Shown here: in pieces, positions 1 through 12,941 of the stretch | Layout: each line of letters starts with the position of its first letter | Position numbering within the stretch: the first letter of the stretch is position 1 | From: Carya illinoinensis | Lineage: Eukaryota; Streptophyta; Magnoliopsida; Fagales; Juglandaceae | NCBI RefSeq assembly: GCF_018687715.1 | Contig: NC_056760.1 | Location: 8,221,501 to 8,285,500 of the forward strand | Reading direction: 5' to 3' | DNA length: 64,000 nt | Notes under the pieces: model-generated | Told to the model about the DNA's origin: nothing | Databases searched by the model: none | Seen by the model: the letters and a program-made list of their open reading frames with translations, nothing else | Position numbers and translations under genes: made by a program

Positions 1-2206
1 GAGTATCAATTTTATTTTTTTTTTAAAATCGGTCTAATTTTAAATTTTTTTTCTAAAACTTGACCGGTTCATATATATTTTAATTTTTTATATTATATAT
101 AATTTTTAATATAATAAAATTATAAACTCTTATATCATTATAAAATTAATAATTAATATAATATTTAATTTTAAACTCTTATATCATTATAGTTTATTAT
201 ATTAATATTATATATTATAATATATTATTATAGTCTATAATATAATTATAATAAATATTATAATATATTACAATATATTATTACTATAGTATTATATAAT
301 ATAATATACTATATTATATAATATAGTATATAATATATTAAAATTAAAAAATCGAATTGAACCGGATCGGAAACCAATAAAATCAGAATATCGATTTAGG
401 AGAATTATTAGTGCGTAATCAGTTTTGAAAAATACAAAATTAGTACATATCGATTCGGTCTTAAATTTTGTTTAAAATTAAACCGGACTGAATTAGTTAG
501 GTCCTTATGAAAAATAAAAATAAATTACATATTAATTAAATAAAAATAATAAAACATTTCTTATAAGAATAAAGCCCCTTGGCCGCTTCGGGTTGACCGT
601 TGGGTAAAATTTTTTCTTTTTATTTAGTGATTAAGAAAATGATTTTAAATATATTAGTATATTTTTTTACTTAATAATTAAAAAAGTAATTAAAAAAAAA
701 AAAAAAAAAAAAGAGAAATACTTTTTGCAGTCGGTAGATGCAGTCGGCTGTAAAAAAAAAATTAATACGGAACCTACATAAAAAAAAATTATTTTTATAA
801 CTTTTTATAATTCATGTAGGTCCCTTTGAATATAAAAAAATTTTTTTATAATTTTTTTTTATTCATTCCGTACAGCCGACTGCACGTCGACTGCATCTGG
901 CGACTGTATCTAGCAAAGCCCTTCGTCACATCCCCAATTTATCTACGACTTCTTTCTAAAAAATAATTTTTTAAAAATAATCTAGATACATCAAATCACT
1001 ATAAAAACCAAAATAAGATTTTAAAAAAATATTATTTTATTCACTAATTGTTAGTTTATCTTTTCTCAGTTCAATTACCTATATCCAACACAAGGAATGG
1101 TCAAAATTGAAATGAAGGAGATATGGTGGGACCCAACAGGAGAATCAGATCCACATACATCCTACCTAACCACACTTTTCGTCTTTAAAAAAAAATAATT
1201 TCTAACAAAATGGCCAATCACATGATTAACCTTTCTTGAAAACACAATACCATGTTAATATTTATTTGTTATGTGTTTTTGATCAAACTTTCTTTAAATA
1301 ATAATAGAATTTGAATGTTTTTAATTAAATTTAATTATTTAATTAAAATATAATATGAAATGTTTATGTAAGTTTATATTATTTATAATCCACACTACCA
1401 TATTATTTAATTTATTACCAAGAATTTTTTAAAATATTGTAAGGTTTGAAAGATGGGATATTAAATAGTGTTATTATTTTTCATTTTAATTTAGTCATTT
1501 TCAAATAAAGATGTGATATATATTAAATCATTTTTAAATAAATAAATGAAATAAAATTAATCTAAAGCACGTCAATATAATTAAAAATATAAGAGCAGTG
1601 CTACTTCCACCGCTGGGAGCTCTTGTTGGGCTCTCATTAGTGCTTTGAAATTTTTTTACATGTATTTTTTAATATATTTAGATATTTTAAAAAAAATTTA
1701 CAATATAATTAAAAAATATTTACTTAATTATTTAGAAAAAATAATAAAAAAAAGTTCAAAAAATAATCCTATCACTACCCTATTCAAAATATAAAGTTGA
1801 AAAAATATCTCATTAATTTTGAAAGTGTGATTTTAGAGAGCCAAAGAGAATCCCTTTATTCTTTAATCACCTTTAAAACTTAAAAAACAAAAAAAAAAAT
1901 TATAATATTATTAAAACATACTTTTTTAGTTATTAAATATAAAATTTCTTTTATCAGAGCACACCGTCGGGATGCTTTATAAGGCATTTACCATTTTAGA
2001 ATTTCTGACTTCTACGTCATACGGTTAAAATGATTAAAAAAGGAAAGATAACTTAGATAAGGCAGACGCCATGATAAAGATAACACAGACACCGTCGTGT
2101 CTGTCGGCCAGTCGCTGACAATGATGGCAACTCTAGGATAAGCCCCTGTTCAATTATTTAATTTCCTTCTTTCTTTTGATCACAGTCCCACTTATACTCT
2201 CACCCC
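1..2206. other. AT-rich intergenic region upstream of reductase copy 1
   Basis: No gene is visible. The first 360 bases are extremely AT-rich with short TA/AAT repeats. A fold-back MITE lies at about 720-925 (listed separately). Long A/T homopolymers recur at 690-710 and 1900-1910. The last 150 bases before 2207 must hold the promoter and 5' UTR of the first reductase copy, but I see no diagnostic promoter element. Confidence 0.6.
720..925. mobile_element. MITE (fold-back element, family A)
   Basis: The ends are inverted repeats. CAGTCGGTAGATGCAGTCG near 728 is mirrored by CGACTGCATCTGGCGACTG ending at 906, and inside these CAGTCGGCTGTA is mirrored by TACAGCCGACTG. The interior is A/T tracts around a central TTCATGTAGGTCC. 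The same interior and degenerate ends recur in reverse orientation at about 31480-31700, so this is a dispersed family. It has no coding capacity. Exact ends and target duplication are not resolved. Confidence 0.7.
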
Positions 2207-2286
2207 ATGATCGCCATCTCCGTCTTCAATAAGCCCTTCTTACCATTCGCCACAAAGAAGCAGATCGTCCACCACTTCCATTCCAA

Positions 2287-2330
<44 letters not shown>

Positions 2331-5300
2331 GTTGATCTAGTTTGACGTGTTAAGATCTCTGGGATCTTATTGAGCAGCGTAAAATGGTAGCTGCTCCTAT
2401 AGAAAGGGAATGGCTTCCATGAAGTTCTTTAGACTTGGTTTCCTAGTACCATAACTGCATTACAGTTTTTATGAACTATAGATATGTATGGATCTAAGAA
2501 TAGTTCTCGACTTTTGAGCTACTCTGTTATCTGCGTTATGGTTTCAAATTAAAACTCTTATGGCCTTGAAGGAAGTCGGGAAAGGTTATGTTTTTCCTCG
2601 TATATTCCTTTATTGAAAAGTATTTTTCGAGTACTTTGACATGAAGATGATTTCAGAACCCATATATCTCAATGGTTTTGTCCATGAATAATTAATGGGT
2701 CGAAGAAGTTCTTGTTACTTTTGGTTTGCTGCTGGAAAACATCTCATATGAAACTGAAATTTTCCTTCTTATAAATTTGGAAATGTTTTCCTGCAAAAGA
2801 AATTGAGGCTGTTGACATTTATGCCCACAAAAGAAAATGGTCCACTCTGGCTAGCTAATAGAGCAGGATGCCGGAATTCTGGTGGTGTGTGTTTGTGTTT
2901 TTCCTTTTTTTCAGGAAAAAAACGAAGTTCTTATGTTTAATACGAGTCCTGCATGGATATGTTGTTTCTTGAATACATATGTTCACTGTTTGATCATCGA
3001 GAATCAATTACATCTGTTGGTGAAGCATGTGATTGTCTTTCTCATGAACAGAATATGAGGGTGCTGCAATTTACATAATTTAGACAGTTGTCCTAGATCG
3101 ATCAACCGAAGTCCCTTTGAAATGATGATACAATTGTGTGTGATAGTAATATTGTTAGAGAATATATTTGAATTTGTAATTTCACTTTTTTCTATACGTT
3201 TAAGCTTGGAAAGATATCCCATAGCTCCACAATGTGGTCTTGGGATTGAAGTTGTAAAATGTTGGAAGTAATGATAAATTCTTCAATTCAATATTCTTCT
3301 TCAGCACTTTATTCGAATGGCTAAATCAGGAGTGGATGAGACATCCGAGTCCGGTGCTTTTGTGAAAACTGCATCAACATTCCGTAATTTTATTTCAAAA
3401 GACCCAAACTCCCAATTTCCAGCAGAAGCTGGAAGGTATCATCTGTACGTATCATATGCTTGCCCATGGGCTTCCAGGTGCCTTACATACGTGAAGATCA
3501 AAGGACTTGACAAGGCCATCAGTTTCACGGTCAGTGAATTTCATCACAAATTTCTAGAGATGGGATCAAAATTGCCTGACTATATTAATTTTTTCTATTT
3601 GCCTATGCTCAGCCGGTCAAACCCAAGTGGGAAAGAACAAAGGAGACTGATGAATATATGGGATGGGTTTTTCCTGCTTCAGAGACAGAGGAACCAGGGG
3701 CTAAACCTGATCCATTAAATGGGGCAAAAAGCATTAGAGAACTTTATGAGCTTGCTAGTCCAAACTACTCTGGAAAGTACAGTGTCCCTGTAAGTTACTC
3801 AGATGAAGTGTCCCCACATCCCGCCTCCCCCCCCGCCCCCCCTCCCTCCTTTTTCTTGGCTAATATAAGTTTAAGACTCCTGTACTTTATGGTTGGTTTT
3901 TGCTCTGTGATAGGTACTGTGGGATAAGAAACTCAAAACAATTGTTAGCAATGAGAGTGCAGAGATAATCCGCATGCTAAATACTGAGTTCAATGATATA
4001 GCAGAGAATGCAGCTTTGGATCTTTATCCTCCTCACTTGCAAGCAAAAATTGATGAGACTAATGAATGGGTATATCATGGGATAAACAATGGTGTCTATA
4101 GATGTGGGTTTGCAAGGAAGCAGGAGCCTTATGAAGAGGTATGTATGTATAGTTTTTTCATACCAGACATTCAGGTTAGATGGAGGAAGTGTCGTAGTCT
4201 TTACATTCGCAAAGGATTCAGCCAATAACTATGCTATTTTATAAGTATCTTAGTTGATCCTTCTTTCGGCAGGCTCTGAAAGAGGTGTTTGAAGCCTTGG
4301 AAAAATGTGAGGAGATACTTGGAAAGCAACGCTACATATGTGGCAACACACTGACTGAAGCAGATATTCGATTGTTTGTCAGTCTCATAAGATTTGATGA
4401 GGTAATAATCTGTCTCTCAAGCAATAATTGAAGCCTGTCTAGAAATTAAGCTAATCATGTGGTTGTCTGAATTATTTCTATCACAGTTCTTTTTCATTGG
4501 AAGTCTGCTGATGGCAGCATTTCATTTCCTTTCTTGGGTTTCTTTGGACTCTTTATCCTTCAATTTGTAATTTTAGGGGGTGTTCTCACTTATTATGAGT
4601 TTAGTATAAAATTTTAACTTTGGTCCCTTGAAACATAGGAGATGCTTTAATTTAATCCCAATTTTAAAATGTTTTAATTTTATAACTGAATTTTAATTTT
4701 ACTTTGACCTGCCTGACTAAACGTTTGTTAAATCATCCATTTCTGTTATGGCACTGGAGGAAGGGGTTGAATTGCTTATAATTAATGCTTTTAGAAACGA
4801 AGTTAATACTTTCTAAACTAAATAACCAACTTCTAACATATTTTATATTTCAGGAACCAAAAGTAAAAAAGTTTAGGCCCCCTCATGAAAGAAATTATGC
4901 GATTACCAATAATTTATGTGTGATTTTCCCTATAGCCATGTTATCCCTTTTTCATTGCAATGGTTTGAAAACTCTCACATATTGAATATGCTTAAGCAAT
5001 TCAATCTGAGCTTTTATGAAAAAATACTTGTGCATGGGAAAGTTCTGAATGATTCTGTTTTTGAATATTTGGAATTCAATTATATAAGGAAAATCTGGTA
5101 CATCATCATCGGTTTAGCCTAGTTCTGCTGGCAATTCTGGTTTTGGCTTTGCTCTGCTGCCTTGGTTTTGGATGAAATTCTGGCATATATCATTATATCT
5201 ATAGCAGATTCTTCAAGCGACTTAGAATTTTTTTTTGATAAGAATGTACTGTAATGACAGGTTTATGCTCTCCACTTCAAGTGTAACAAGAAACTGATAC

Positions 5301-5494
5301 GTGAGTACACAAATCTGTTCAATTACACCAAGGACATTTTTCAACTCCCTGGCATCAGTACTACGGTCAACATTCAGCACGTCAAACGGCATTACTATGG
5401 AAGCCATCCTACTATCAATCCATTTGGCATCATTCCAATTGGCCCAAATACTGACTACTCTACCCCTCATGGCAGAGAGAAGTTTTCTGCATAG
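2207..5494 (+). CDS. Glutathionyl-hydroquinone reductase (xi-class GST), tandem copy 1, with N-terminal leader
   Basis: Six coding exons, all introns phase 0: 2207-2287, 3305-3529, 3613-3789, 3914-4138, 4273-4401, 5261-5494 (356 aa). Enzymes of this family reduce glutathionyl-hydroquinones to hydroquinones with glutathione. The thioredoxin-fold motif YACPWASR carries the catalytic Cys (residue 80, or 49 counting from the internal Met at 3317). The helical GST C-terminal domain follows, with [24 protein letters not shown] and the family signature [14 protein letters not shown]. All junctions are GT-AG. The leader exon (27 codons, MIAISVFNKPF...) joins in frame and could be an organelle-targeting peptide. 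Most relatives start at the internal MAKSG-type Met, so translation may also begin at 3317. The gene is intact. Its exons are most like copy 2. Confidence 0.9.
2290..2328 (+). repeat. (TC)n microsatellite in intron 1
   Basis: About 19 TC units start two bases after the donor site of the first intron of reductase copy 1. A likely length-variable site. Confidence 0.95.
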
Positions 5495-7175
5495 ATCGTG
5501 TGGAATTGCAAACAATTGTGTGTTGAAGTCATAAGAGTTTTTCTTGAAGTAAACACCCCTGGGCTTCATCTATCCTGAGGGAAGGTAGAGTCTTGGAAAA
5601 TGTGTGTTCAAATAAAGTTCAGATGGATGTGAGTGTGCTATTCTATAAACGTATGTGCTTGGAAAAGATGGTTTACCGGGAACTATTTTTTTTCTCCAAA
5701 AAAAAAAAATAATAATAATAAATAAATAAAAATAAAAATGACCACAAAGCTGGCTGTATGGTTCCCAGTCCACCATGATAGCTATATTTGTGCTCTCCTA
5801 TAATGTCATTAAGCATGGAATGGTTGATTAGGAATGTGAATATAAATAACATTGTCAAGAAGAAGTTGGTTAAAGTTCCAATCGATAATAACACTGCAAC
5901 CATTCCTTTGCTGTTTTGGAAAGGTTTATTTCCAACTCTCTTTGGAGTTTGGAAGAAAAGTTGCATGAGCTCTGGATGTTTTTCTTTCAAGCCCCAGATG
6001 ATGCTTATTACAGTATCATTCACCATTTGTAACTGCTTAGGCTGTCGGGCATCTAGGCATTTAGCTCAAGAAGATGCAGTTCATCTTCTTTCTTCTCTTT
6101 TGGTGTCTCGGTAGAAACAATGTTGAATTTGTAGATGTCAAACATGTGCCTTGGCCTCTGTCCTGGATATATATGCTCTGGTCTTGGTCTTGGTCCGAGG
6201 TTCAAGTCATTGGGAGCAACCTTCACAAATGCTTAGTTCTTTCACCTTTCTTTTATGGTAAAAAACGTGCTTGAAATTGCACCCACAGGTGAGCACGTAG
6301 AAAAATTGTCGTCTACACAGCAATTAATGCTTTTGTTTTTCCCAAATTTTTTTTTATTTAAAAAAAAAGTAAAATCAAAACATGATCGAGGATTTAAAAA
6401 ATAACAATTTGAAATTATCGAATCAAAACATGATTGATTATTTAAAAAAATAATAATAATTTGAAAAAATGAAATATGTGGAAATTGGGTTTTATTAGTC
6501 CTTAGCATTAAAATATTCTCTCAGATTACAGATAATATTTTAATTGTTTTGAAATTACCAGATGTCCCAACTGATATTTCACTGATAAATATAATTTTAG
6601 TTTTTTTTTTTTTAAATACATAAATTTAATAATATTTACTTTCTTAATTATTAAAAAAATCGAATTATGATAAGTCATCTATTTTAAAAGCATTACTTAA
6701 ATTATTATCCAATTACAGGACTAATTAATTGGCACCTGTACTTTTCAACGTGACTTTGTGATCTTATCCCCATAAATATTCCCGTGTGATGCGGAAATCA
6801 CTCCCACCTCCACGTGAATTCACATGAGATGAGATCCTGCCGCCCCCGCGAAGCTGCTGCATGTATACGCCGAATATCACATTAATGATTATATTTAATT
6901 TAGATTTTAAAATTTATTTTAAAAATTAAATTAAATTATATAAACATTTTATTAAACGTTTCTTATTCCAATTTAATAATAAAATAAATCTTGGAATATC
7001 AAACCCCGTTTTGCTCAAGGACTGCCAGCGAGAGGGGAGACAACTCCTGGTTTTCACATGGCGCAGATCGTACATATACGTAGGTTGGATAATAATTTAA
7101 AGGGGAGGTGGGTAGCGAGATTTGGCGGGGTAGGTACATATGGGAAGAAAGGAAGATAGGGTGTGGGTAAGTGGG

Positions 7176-7211
<36 letters not shown>

Positions 7212-7500
7212 GGAAATTTACGTAGTTACTACCTTAACAACAAGGTTGCAGCTGCAATGCCAGGCCCAGATTGTTATAGAAAATGTTCTAGTTAATTAAT
7301 TTTAGGTGGACCGACAGCTGTTGACACTGGATGGAGAGGGAGAGAGGAGGAAAGACAAAAGGGAAGGGTCCCACCTGAAGATCAGGCTCTGGGCGTTTCG
7401 TGGGAAGAGGAGAGTGGCTGGTAGGAAAGATCGAAGAAGGGTAGGTGAAGGGATGGGGCTTGTGTTGACTACAATAAGTAAGTCCAGTACTGGCTGGTGC
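5495..7500. other. Intergenic DNA between reductase copies 1 and 2
   Basis: The first ~200 bases are the 3' UTR and flank of copy 1. A block around CTATCCTGAGGGAA recurs after copies 2 and 3, so the duplicated unit extends past the stop codon. A possible polyadenylation signal AATAAA lies near 5612. Further on are AAT-rich simple sequence near 5700-5740, AT-rich DNA at 6300-6700, and a promoter-like area with a G-box CACGTG at 6811-6816 and a (GA)n run at about 7178-7206 upstream of copy 2. No independent gene is supported. Confidence 0.55.
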
Positions 7501-7501
7501 T

Positions 7502-7575
7502 ATGATCTGCATCTTTATCAATCCACTCTCTGCCTTTATCACAAGCAGCAGCTCATCTAGCATTTCCATTCCTAG
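7502..7575 (+). other. Leader exon of reductase copy 2, carrying an overlapping upstream ORF
   Basis: This is the homologue of coding exon 1 of copy 1 and ends at the donor CCTAG|GTAAAT. It opens with ATG at 7502. Between that ATG and the donor it is 7 bases shorter than the copy 1 exon (74 against 81), so after splicing to 9135 the frame runs out of phase and stops at TAG 9163-9165, past the main ATG at 9147. In copy 2 the leader therefore acts as an overlapping uORF and does not add residues to the protein. Confidence 0.65.
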
Positions 7576-8178
7576 GTAAATAACTCTCTTTCTCTCTCAT
7601 GTTCGCTTAATTTGACGTGTTATAATTTAGGGATTTTATTGAACTGCTTAAAACACTGCCTGCTCCTACCGAAAGGGAGTGGCTTCCATGAAGTTCTTTA
7701 AAGTGGGTTCCCTAGTACCAGAACTCATATTTTCCCATGGTAGTTAGGGGGGTCTCAGAAAAATTCTTAGCTTCGAGTTATTTCATGGGGTACTACTTTA
7801 TGATATGTTCTGTCTTCTGGCTTACTGCGGAAGTTTTATTCGTATCGTATAAGTGTAATCTATATTATATATTGATTAGAAATTGAAATCTAGCTAAGAG
7901 GGAGTTGATAAAGGGTAAATTCTGGTCTTATCTGTTAGTTTCGATGGGAAGTAATTTGTGGAGAACTTTGAAATGAAAATGATTTAAGAACCCATGTATC
8001 TCAATGCTTTTTCACCCTGAACAAAACATTTAGGTTATTGGGTACTCTACAAGAATTTAAAGCTTGACTTTTGTCGCCAGGATATCTGGCAATTATATCA
8101 AGTTACAAGTATTGTATTTGAAGTGGAAAGCAATCATGGATGACTTTTTTTTTGTTTAAATGCAGTTTAATTATGGCT

Positions 8179-8179
<1 letters not shown>

Positions 8180-8218
<39 letters not shown>
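8180..8218 (+). repeat. (GA)n microsatellite in the leader intron of copy 2
   Basis: A pure GA run of roughly 19 units, in the intron upstream of coding exon 2 of the second reductase copy. Confidence 0.95.
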
Positions 8219-8224
<6 letters not shown>

Positions 8225-8394
8225 TATGAAGTGAACTGGTTATACAGACAGAGATGTCAAATGGACCTATCTACGAGAATCCTAAAAATCCTTTTCTTGT
8301 ATATCGAATGTCTTTCCCCTAAAATATATGACTTTTATGTCCTATCATTATGCTACTCCAACAGTAAGAGGACAAAGGTCTATGAGCTGAATGT

Positions 8395-9060
8395 AAGGGG
8401 ATGCTTAGGGGAATGATATGAGATGATAAATTTGCGAATAGTAGTGAAACCCCAAGGGATTGGCCCAAGTGGTGAAGGTTTTGGTCTTGAAGTATTACTC
8501 CCTTCAAGGTCCAAGGTTCAACACCTTATGGGTGCAAACAATCCTTTGGGGCCACATTCCTTACTGAAAAACCAGCGATTTAATCAGTTCCGTGCAGAAA
8601 AACTTTCGAGGGTGTGGTGCACGGGACAAGGGTTTACTCTATAGGGGTGGGTCCGAAAGGCTCTACCTTGGAGAGGTTCCCCGACATAAAATAAAAAAAA
8701 AATAAAAATAAAAAAAAAAAAAGAAAAAAGAAGAAGAATAGTAGTGAAATAGTTTGAGTTGAAATGTTTTGATGGGTTTTGGAAAAAGAGAGAGAAAAAG
8801 TTGAATAAAAACATTATAAAGTTAAAATATTGTTAGAATATAATTTTTTGATATAATCTTTGTTTTGGGATTTGAAAAAGTGAACTATTTTTTATGTTTT
8901 ATTTGGAAGTATAAGAAAGTTATAATGATTAAGTAATGATTGGATGGAAAAGTTGAAGATTTGAAATTGAAAAGTGTTTGTATTTAAGTGATGTTTGGAA
9001 ATGAAATTATGAGAAATTTTAAGATGAGATGAGATGGGATGTGTTTCCCAAACAACCCCT
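8395..9060. mobile_element. MITE (family B) interrupted by a SINE, in the leader intron of copy 2
   Basis: The left end AAGGGGATGCTTAGGGG and right end CCCAAACAACCCCT are imperfect inverted repeats around an interior typical of the family (GAGATGAGATG near one end, AT-rich middle). The interior is split by a SINE at 8450-8735. The same intron position in copy 3 (about 13960-13985) lacks the element: flanking CCACTCCAACA and GTAAAA sequence is contiguous there. The insertion therefore post-dates the tandem duplication. Other family members are listed separately. Confidence 0.65.
8450..8735 (+). mobile_element. tRNA-derived SINE with perfect 14-bp target duplication
   Basis: The 286-bp insert is flanked by identical copies of GAATAGTAGTGAAA (8436-8449 and 8736-8749). 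It has a pol III A box TGGCCCAAGTGG at 8461-8472 and a B box GGTTCAACACC at 8515-8525, and ends in an A-rich tail (from about 8688). These are the hallmarks of a tRNA-derived plant SINE. The perfect target duplication suggests recent insertion. Confidence 0.92.
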
Positions 9061-9146
9061 AAATATTTTTTTAACAGATTTGAGTTTGTAAAATGTTGAA
9101 GTAGTTATAATTTCTTCAATTGCATATTTTACAGCACTTTTTTCAA

Positions 9147-11269
9147 ATGGCCCGATCTGGATTAGATGAGACATCGGCATCTGGTGCTTTTGTGAAAACA
9201 GCTTCAACATTCCGTAATTTTATTTCACGAGATCCAAACTCCCAATTTCCTGCAGAATTCGGAAGGTATCATCTGTATGTATCATATGCTTGCCCATGGG
9301 CTTCGAGGTGCCTTTCATACTTGATGATCAAAGGCCTTGACAAGGCCATTAGTTTCACGGTAAGTGAATTTTATGGTAAGTTTCTCAGGGTGGGATCAAA
9401 ATTTTATGACCAAACTAATGTTGTCTATTTGGTTATCATCCTCAGCCAGTTAAGCCCAAGTGGGATAGAACAAGGGAAACTGATGAGCATATGGGGTGGG
9501 TTTTTCCTTCTTCGGAGACAGAGGAACCAGGAGCTAAACCTGACCCTTTGAATGGAGCAAAAAGTATTAGGGATCTTTATGATATTGCCAGTCCAAACTA
9601 CACTGGAAAGTGCACTGTCCCTGTATGTCATTCACATTAACAACCCCCCTCCCCCCCCCCCCCCCCTTCTCCCTCCTTCCTTTCCCTACTATATTTTCTC
9701 CCTTTTCTGGCTGATGTTGACATTCTTAAATGATTTATTTGGTCTTGCTCTGTGATAGGTACTATGGGATAAGAAACTCAAAACAATTGTTAGCAATGAG
9801 AGTGGGGAGATAATCCGCATGCTAAATACTGAGTTCAATGCCATGGCAGAGAATGCAGCTTTGGACCTTTATCCTCCTCACTTGCAAGCTAAAATTGATG
9901 AGACTAATGAATGGGTATATCATGGGATAAACAATGGTGTCTATAGATGTGGGTTTGCAAGGAAGCAGGAGCCTCATGAAGAGGTATGCACTATATCGAT
10001 TGTTACTTTCTCAAAGAAGTGGCTTGGTGTTTACTTTCTCGAAAAGATACTGCCAATAACTATGTATCTTAATTGATCCTTCTTTCGACAGGCTCTGAAA
10101 GAGGTGTTTGATGCATTGGACAAATGTGAGGAGATACTTGGAAAGCAACGCTACATATGTGGCAACACACTGACTGAAGCAGATATTCGATTGTTTGTCA
10201 GTCTCATAAGATTTGATGAGGTAATCTAAGTTACTCTAGCAAAAAGTGAAGCCTTTTAAAACCGTGGTTGTCTAACAACTCTGAAATTGCCGTCTTTCAC
10301 CTTCCTTCCTTTGCTACGGAATGGCTAAAAGGTTAATTGATTAAAGTTTAGACAAATCTTACTTCTGGTCCCTCAGAACATGGGATAGAATTTAATTTAG
10401 TCCTAACTTTAATTTGAACTTTGAGCTGCATAAAAATTTCGTATATCCAATTGAGGATGCTGTTACAGGGGACAAAAAGGTTATAGGATGTGTTTGTCAC
10501 AACGTCAGTTTATGTGATGGCTTTTAGGAATGAAAGTAGTTCTTAAAATATAGGACAAACTTATTACTGATCCTCTATTTCTGGAATCAAAAGTTAATGG
10601 TTTGGTCCACCTCATAAAATAGTTGTTTTGATTACCAAATTTCCCATGTGTTATTCCTCACAGCCCCTTTTATTTCTCATAGCAGTCGTTTGCCCAAAAT
10701 AGCTCAGCAACTCTCACATGTAGAATACGTTTAAAGCAATTCAATTTGAGCTTTTATGGAATGGTTCTGTTTTTGCTTTTTTGTTTGGCATTACATGATG
10801 TTCGAAAATCTGATTTTTGAATCTTAAGACTGGAAAAGGCCAACCATTGATAACATTTCTTGGTTATTATGCTGGTCTACCAAAACCTATGGCCATATGT
10901 ACATAATCTGTTTAGCCTGGATCCTATAATTCAGGTTTTTGCTTTGCTTGTTTTCTTGCTCTTGTATGAAACTCTAGAATTTATCTATTGCAGATTCTCC
11001 AAGCATCTTAGAAATTTGAGTTTGTGTGATGACAGGTTTATGCTCTCCACTTCAAGTGTAACAAGAAACTGATACGTGAGTACACAAATCTGTTCAATTA
11101 CACCAAGGACATTTTTCAACTCCCTGGCATCAGTAGTACGGTCAACATTCAACACATCAAACTGCATTACTATGGAAGCCACCCTACGATCAATCCATTT
11201 GGCATCATTCCTGTGGGCCCAAATACTGACTACTCTACCCCTCATGGCAGAGAGAAATTTTCTGCATAG
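9147..11269 (+). CDS. Glutathionyl-hydroquinone reductase (xi-class GST), tandem copy 2
   Basis: Five coding exons: 9147-9359, 9446-9622, 9759-9983, 10092-10220, 11036-11269 (325 aa), preceded by a leader exon ending at 7575 and an acceptor at 9134. All introns are phase 0 with GT-AG ends. The start is the conserved [11 protein letters not shown]et at 9147, because the upstream leader ATG is out of frame. YACPWASR has the catalytic Cys49. The C-terminal signature [14 protein letters not shown] is present and the stop follows EKFSA. Copy-specific changes include [18 protein letters not shown], with an extra Cys, in exon 3. The frame is intact, so it is probably a functional cytosolic-type enzyme. 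Confidence 0.92.
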
Positions 11270-12866
11270 ATTGTGTTGTTGCACACAATAAGATGAAGTT
11301 TGTATCTCGAAATCAATAAGATTTTTAATTGAATAAACACCTCAAGGCTTTATCTATCCTGAGGGAAAATGGATTCTTGTGAAAAGGTGTTCAAATAATT
11401 TTGGATGAATGTGATCATGTTGTGACCTTCTCTACTGTTCTCTACATGGTAAAGATGGGGATAACCACCTTGTTGTGAACTTTAAAAAAGAAAAAGAGAA
11501 AATAAAAAAACCGTTATTATAGTTAAGTTAGTACATTATCATTATTTTGAGCCACATATATGTGGGTTTGCTGATAGCAAGCTTAGATATGTCCAAGTTT
11601 CATAGCGCTTTACTAAGCACGGAATGACAGATATATGAATAGGGAAGTGGCATATAAATAGCACTATCAAGAATTTATGAGGAAAAGTTCAATCGAAGAG
11701 ACCCAGCAATAACTCTGCAACCTTTGCTTACTTTTTTCAGGAGAACTCTTTCTTACCCTCTCTTGGGTCTAAAACATGCGCTTGAAATTGCGGCCATAAG
11801 TGAGCCCATAGACTTCTGGCACAAAAGCAAAGCAAGGTAAAATCTTCAGGATTGGAACAGTTTCTACATGATTGCAGGACTCTGATGTTTGCTTTCCATT
11901 ACGAGCGGCTGTTAGCATAAAGCCAAAAAGGATTAGTGTTGGGAGTCCACCATCACCATGTCATGATCCCACTAGTTTTCTGTTGTTTAATCATCGTGAT
12001 TTGTGAGTGGCAATAGTGGCCGTGTCTCCATTTCAATTTCTTTTTCCTACCCTTTTCATTTCCATTTGAAAGATTCAAAAAGATGGTACTTGGAGCTTTG
12101 GTTTCACGGAACATTTTTCATACTCACCATATATATGTTACGATCAAATAATTAACTTGCTAGTTAATTAATGGATAATAACACATTAACACATTACTCA
12201 ATACTATGAATTACGTCAGTTGAAAACAGTGTTGTCTTCCTTAATGCAGCATTCAAGTCTCCTTAGTTTGCAGAGCTCCTTAAATTATTGGAGCAAGTTT
12301 TTAGTACATTTCTGATCTCTAATTTATACGATCTATTTTATAATAAAATTAGTTTTATAATTTAACTTATCACATCAAATTACGTCAATTTATAAATTTA
12401 TTTTTATGAGACCAAATCATTTTTCATTCATTTATGTTGGATTTTTTTATTGACTAAGCACTATTTTAAAAAAAGTAATAAATCAATGATTTTTTAGCTA
12501 TACTTCATTTATTTTAGGGTGCTGCTACTCAGTCTCCTCAAGTAGCCCCTCAAAGCTACTCTATTTCATTGTGTGTTTTATTCAAGTGTTTAAAAAAAAT
12601 ACACAAATGCTCGATAGTAATTTTTTTTAACTTAAAAAAAAAAATTAAATATTTTAATAATAATTTTTAATAAAAATTTTATATACAGTCACTTTTATAT
12701 ATATTTTACTGACATGATTAGTTATGTATTAAAAAAATTAAAATAAATTTTAACTGTATACGCGAGATTAATTCTTTATTTTATCTGCCCAAATGATGAT
12801 GATTATTATTATTATTATTTATTTTCTGCCGCGCCACTTGCGGCTTGCTGTTAAGAAAGAGTGGCT
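11270..12866. other. Intergenic DNA between reductase copies 2 and 3
   Basis: The first ~300 bases resemble the 3' flanks of copies 1 and 3 (CTATCCTGAGGGAA block; GATAGCAAGCTTAGA near 11573). A diverged copy of short repeat family C lies at about 12335-12430. An AT-rich, possibly MITE-derived block follows at 12520-12760, then an ATT repeat at 12800-12820. No gene is supported. Confidence 0.5.
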
Positions 12867-12941
12867 GTGATCTGTATCTTCAACAAACACCTCTCAGCAT
12901 TTGCAACAAAGAAGCAGCTCATCCTGCGATTCCCTACCAAG
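12867..12941 (+). other. Leader exon of reductase copy 3, open frame but no ATG
   Basis: This aligns with exon 1 of copy 1. Its 25 codons stay open and in frame with the downstream exon (R-F-V-K-M at 14046-14060). The codon that matches the copy 1/copy 2 leader ATG is GTG (12867-12869), and an in-frame TAA lies just upstream with no ATG between. The exon ends at CCAAG|GTATTT. It is probably 5' UTR now. The retained frame suggests a former coding leader. Confidence 0.6.
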
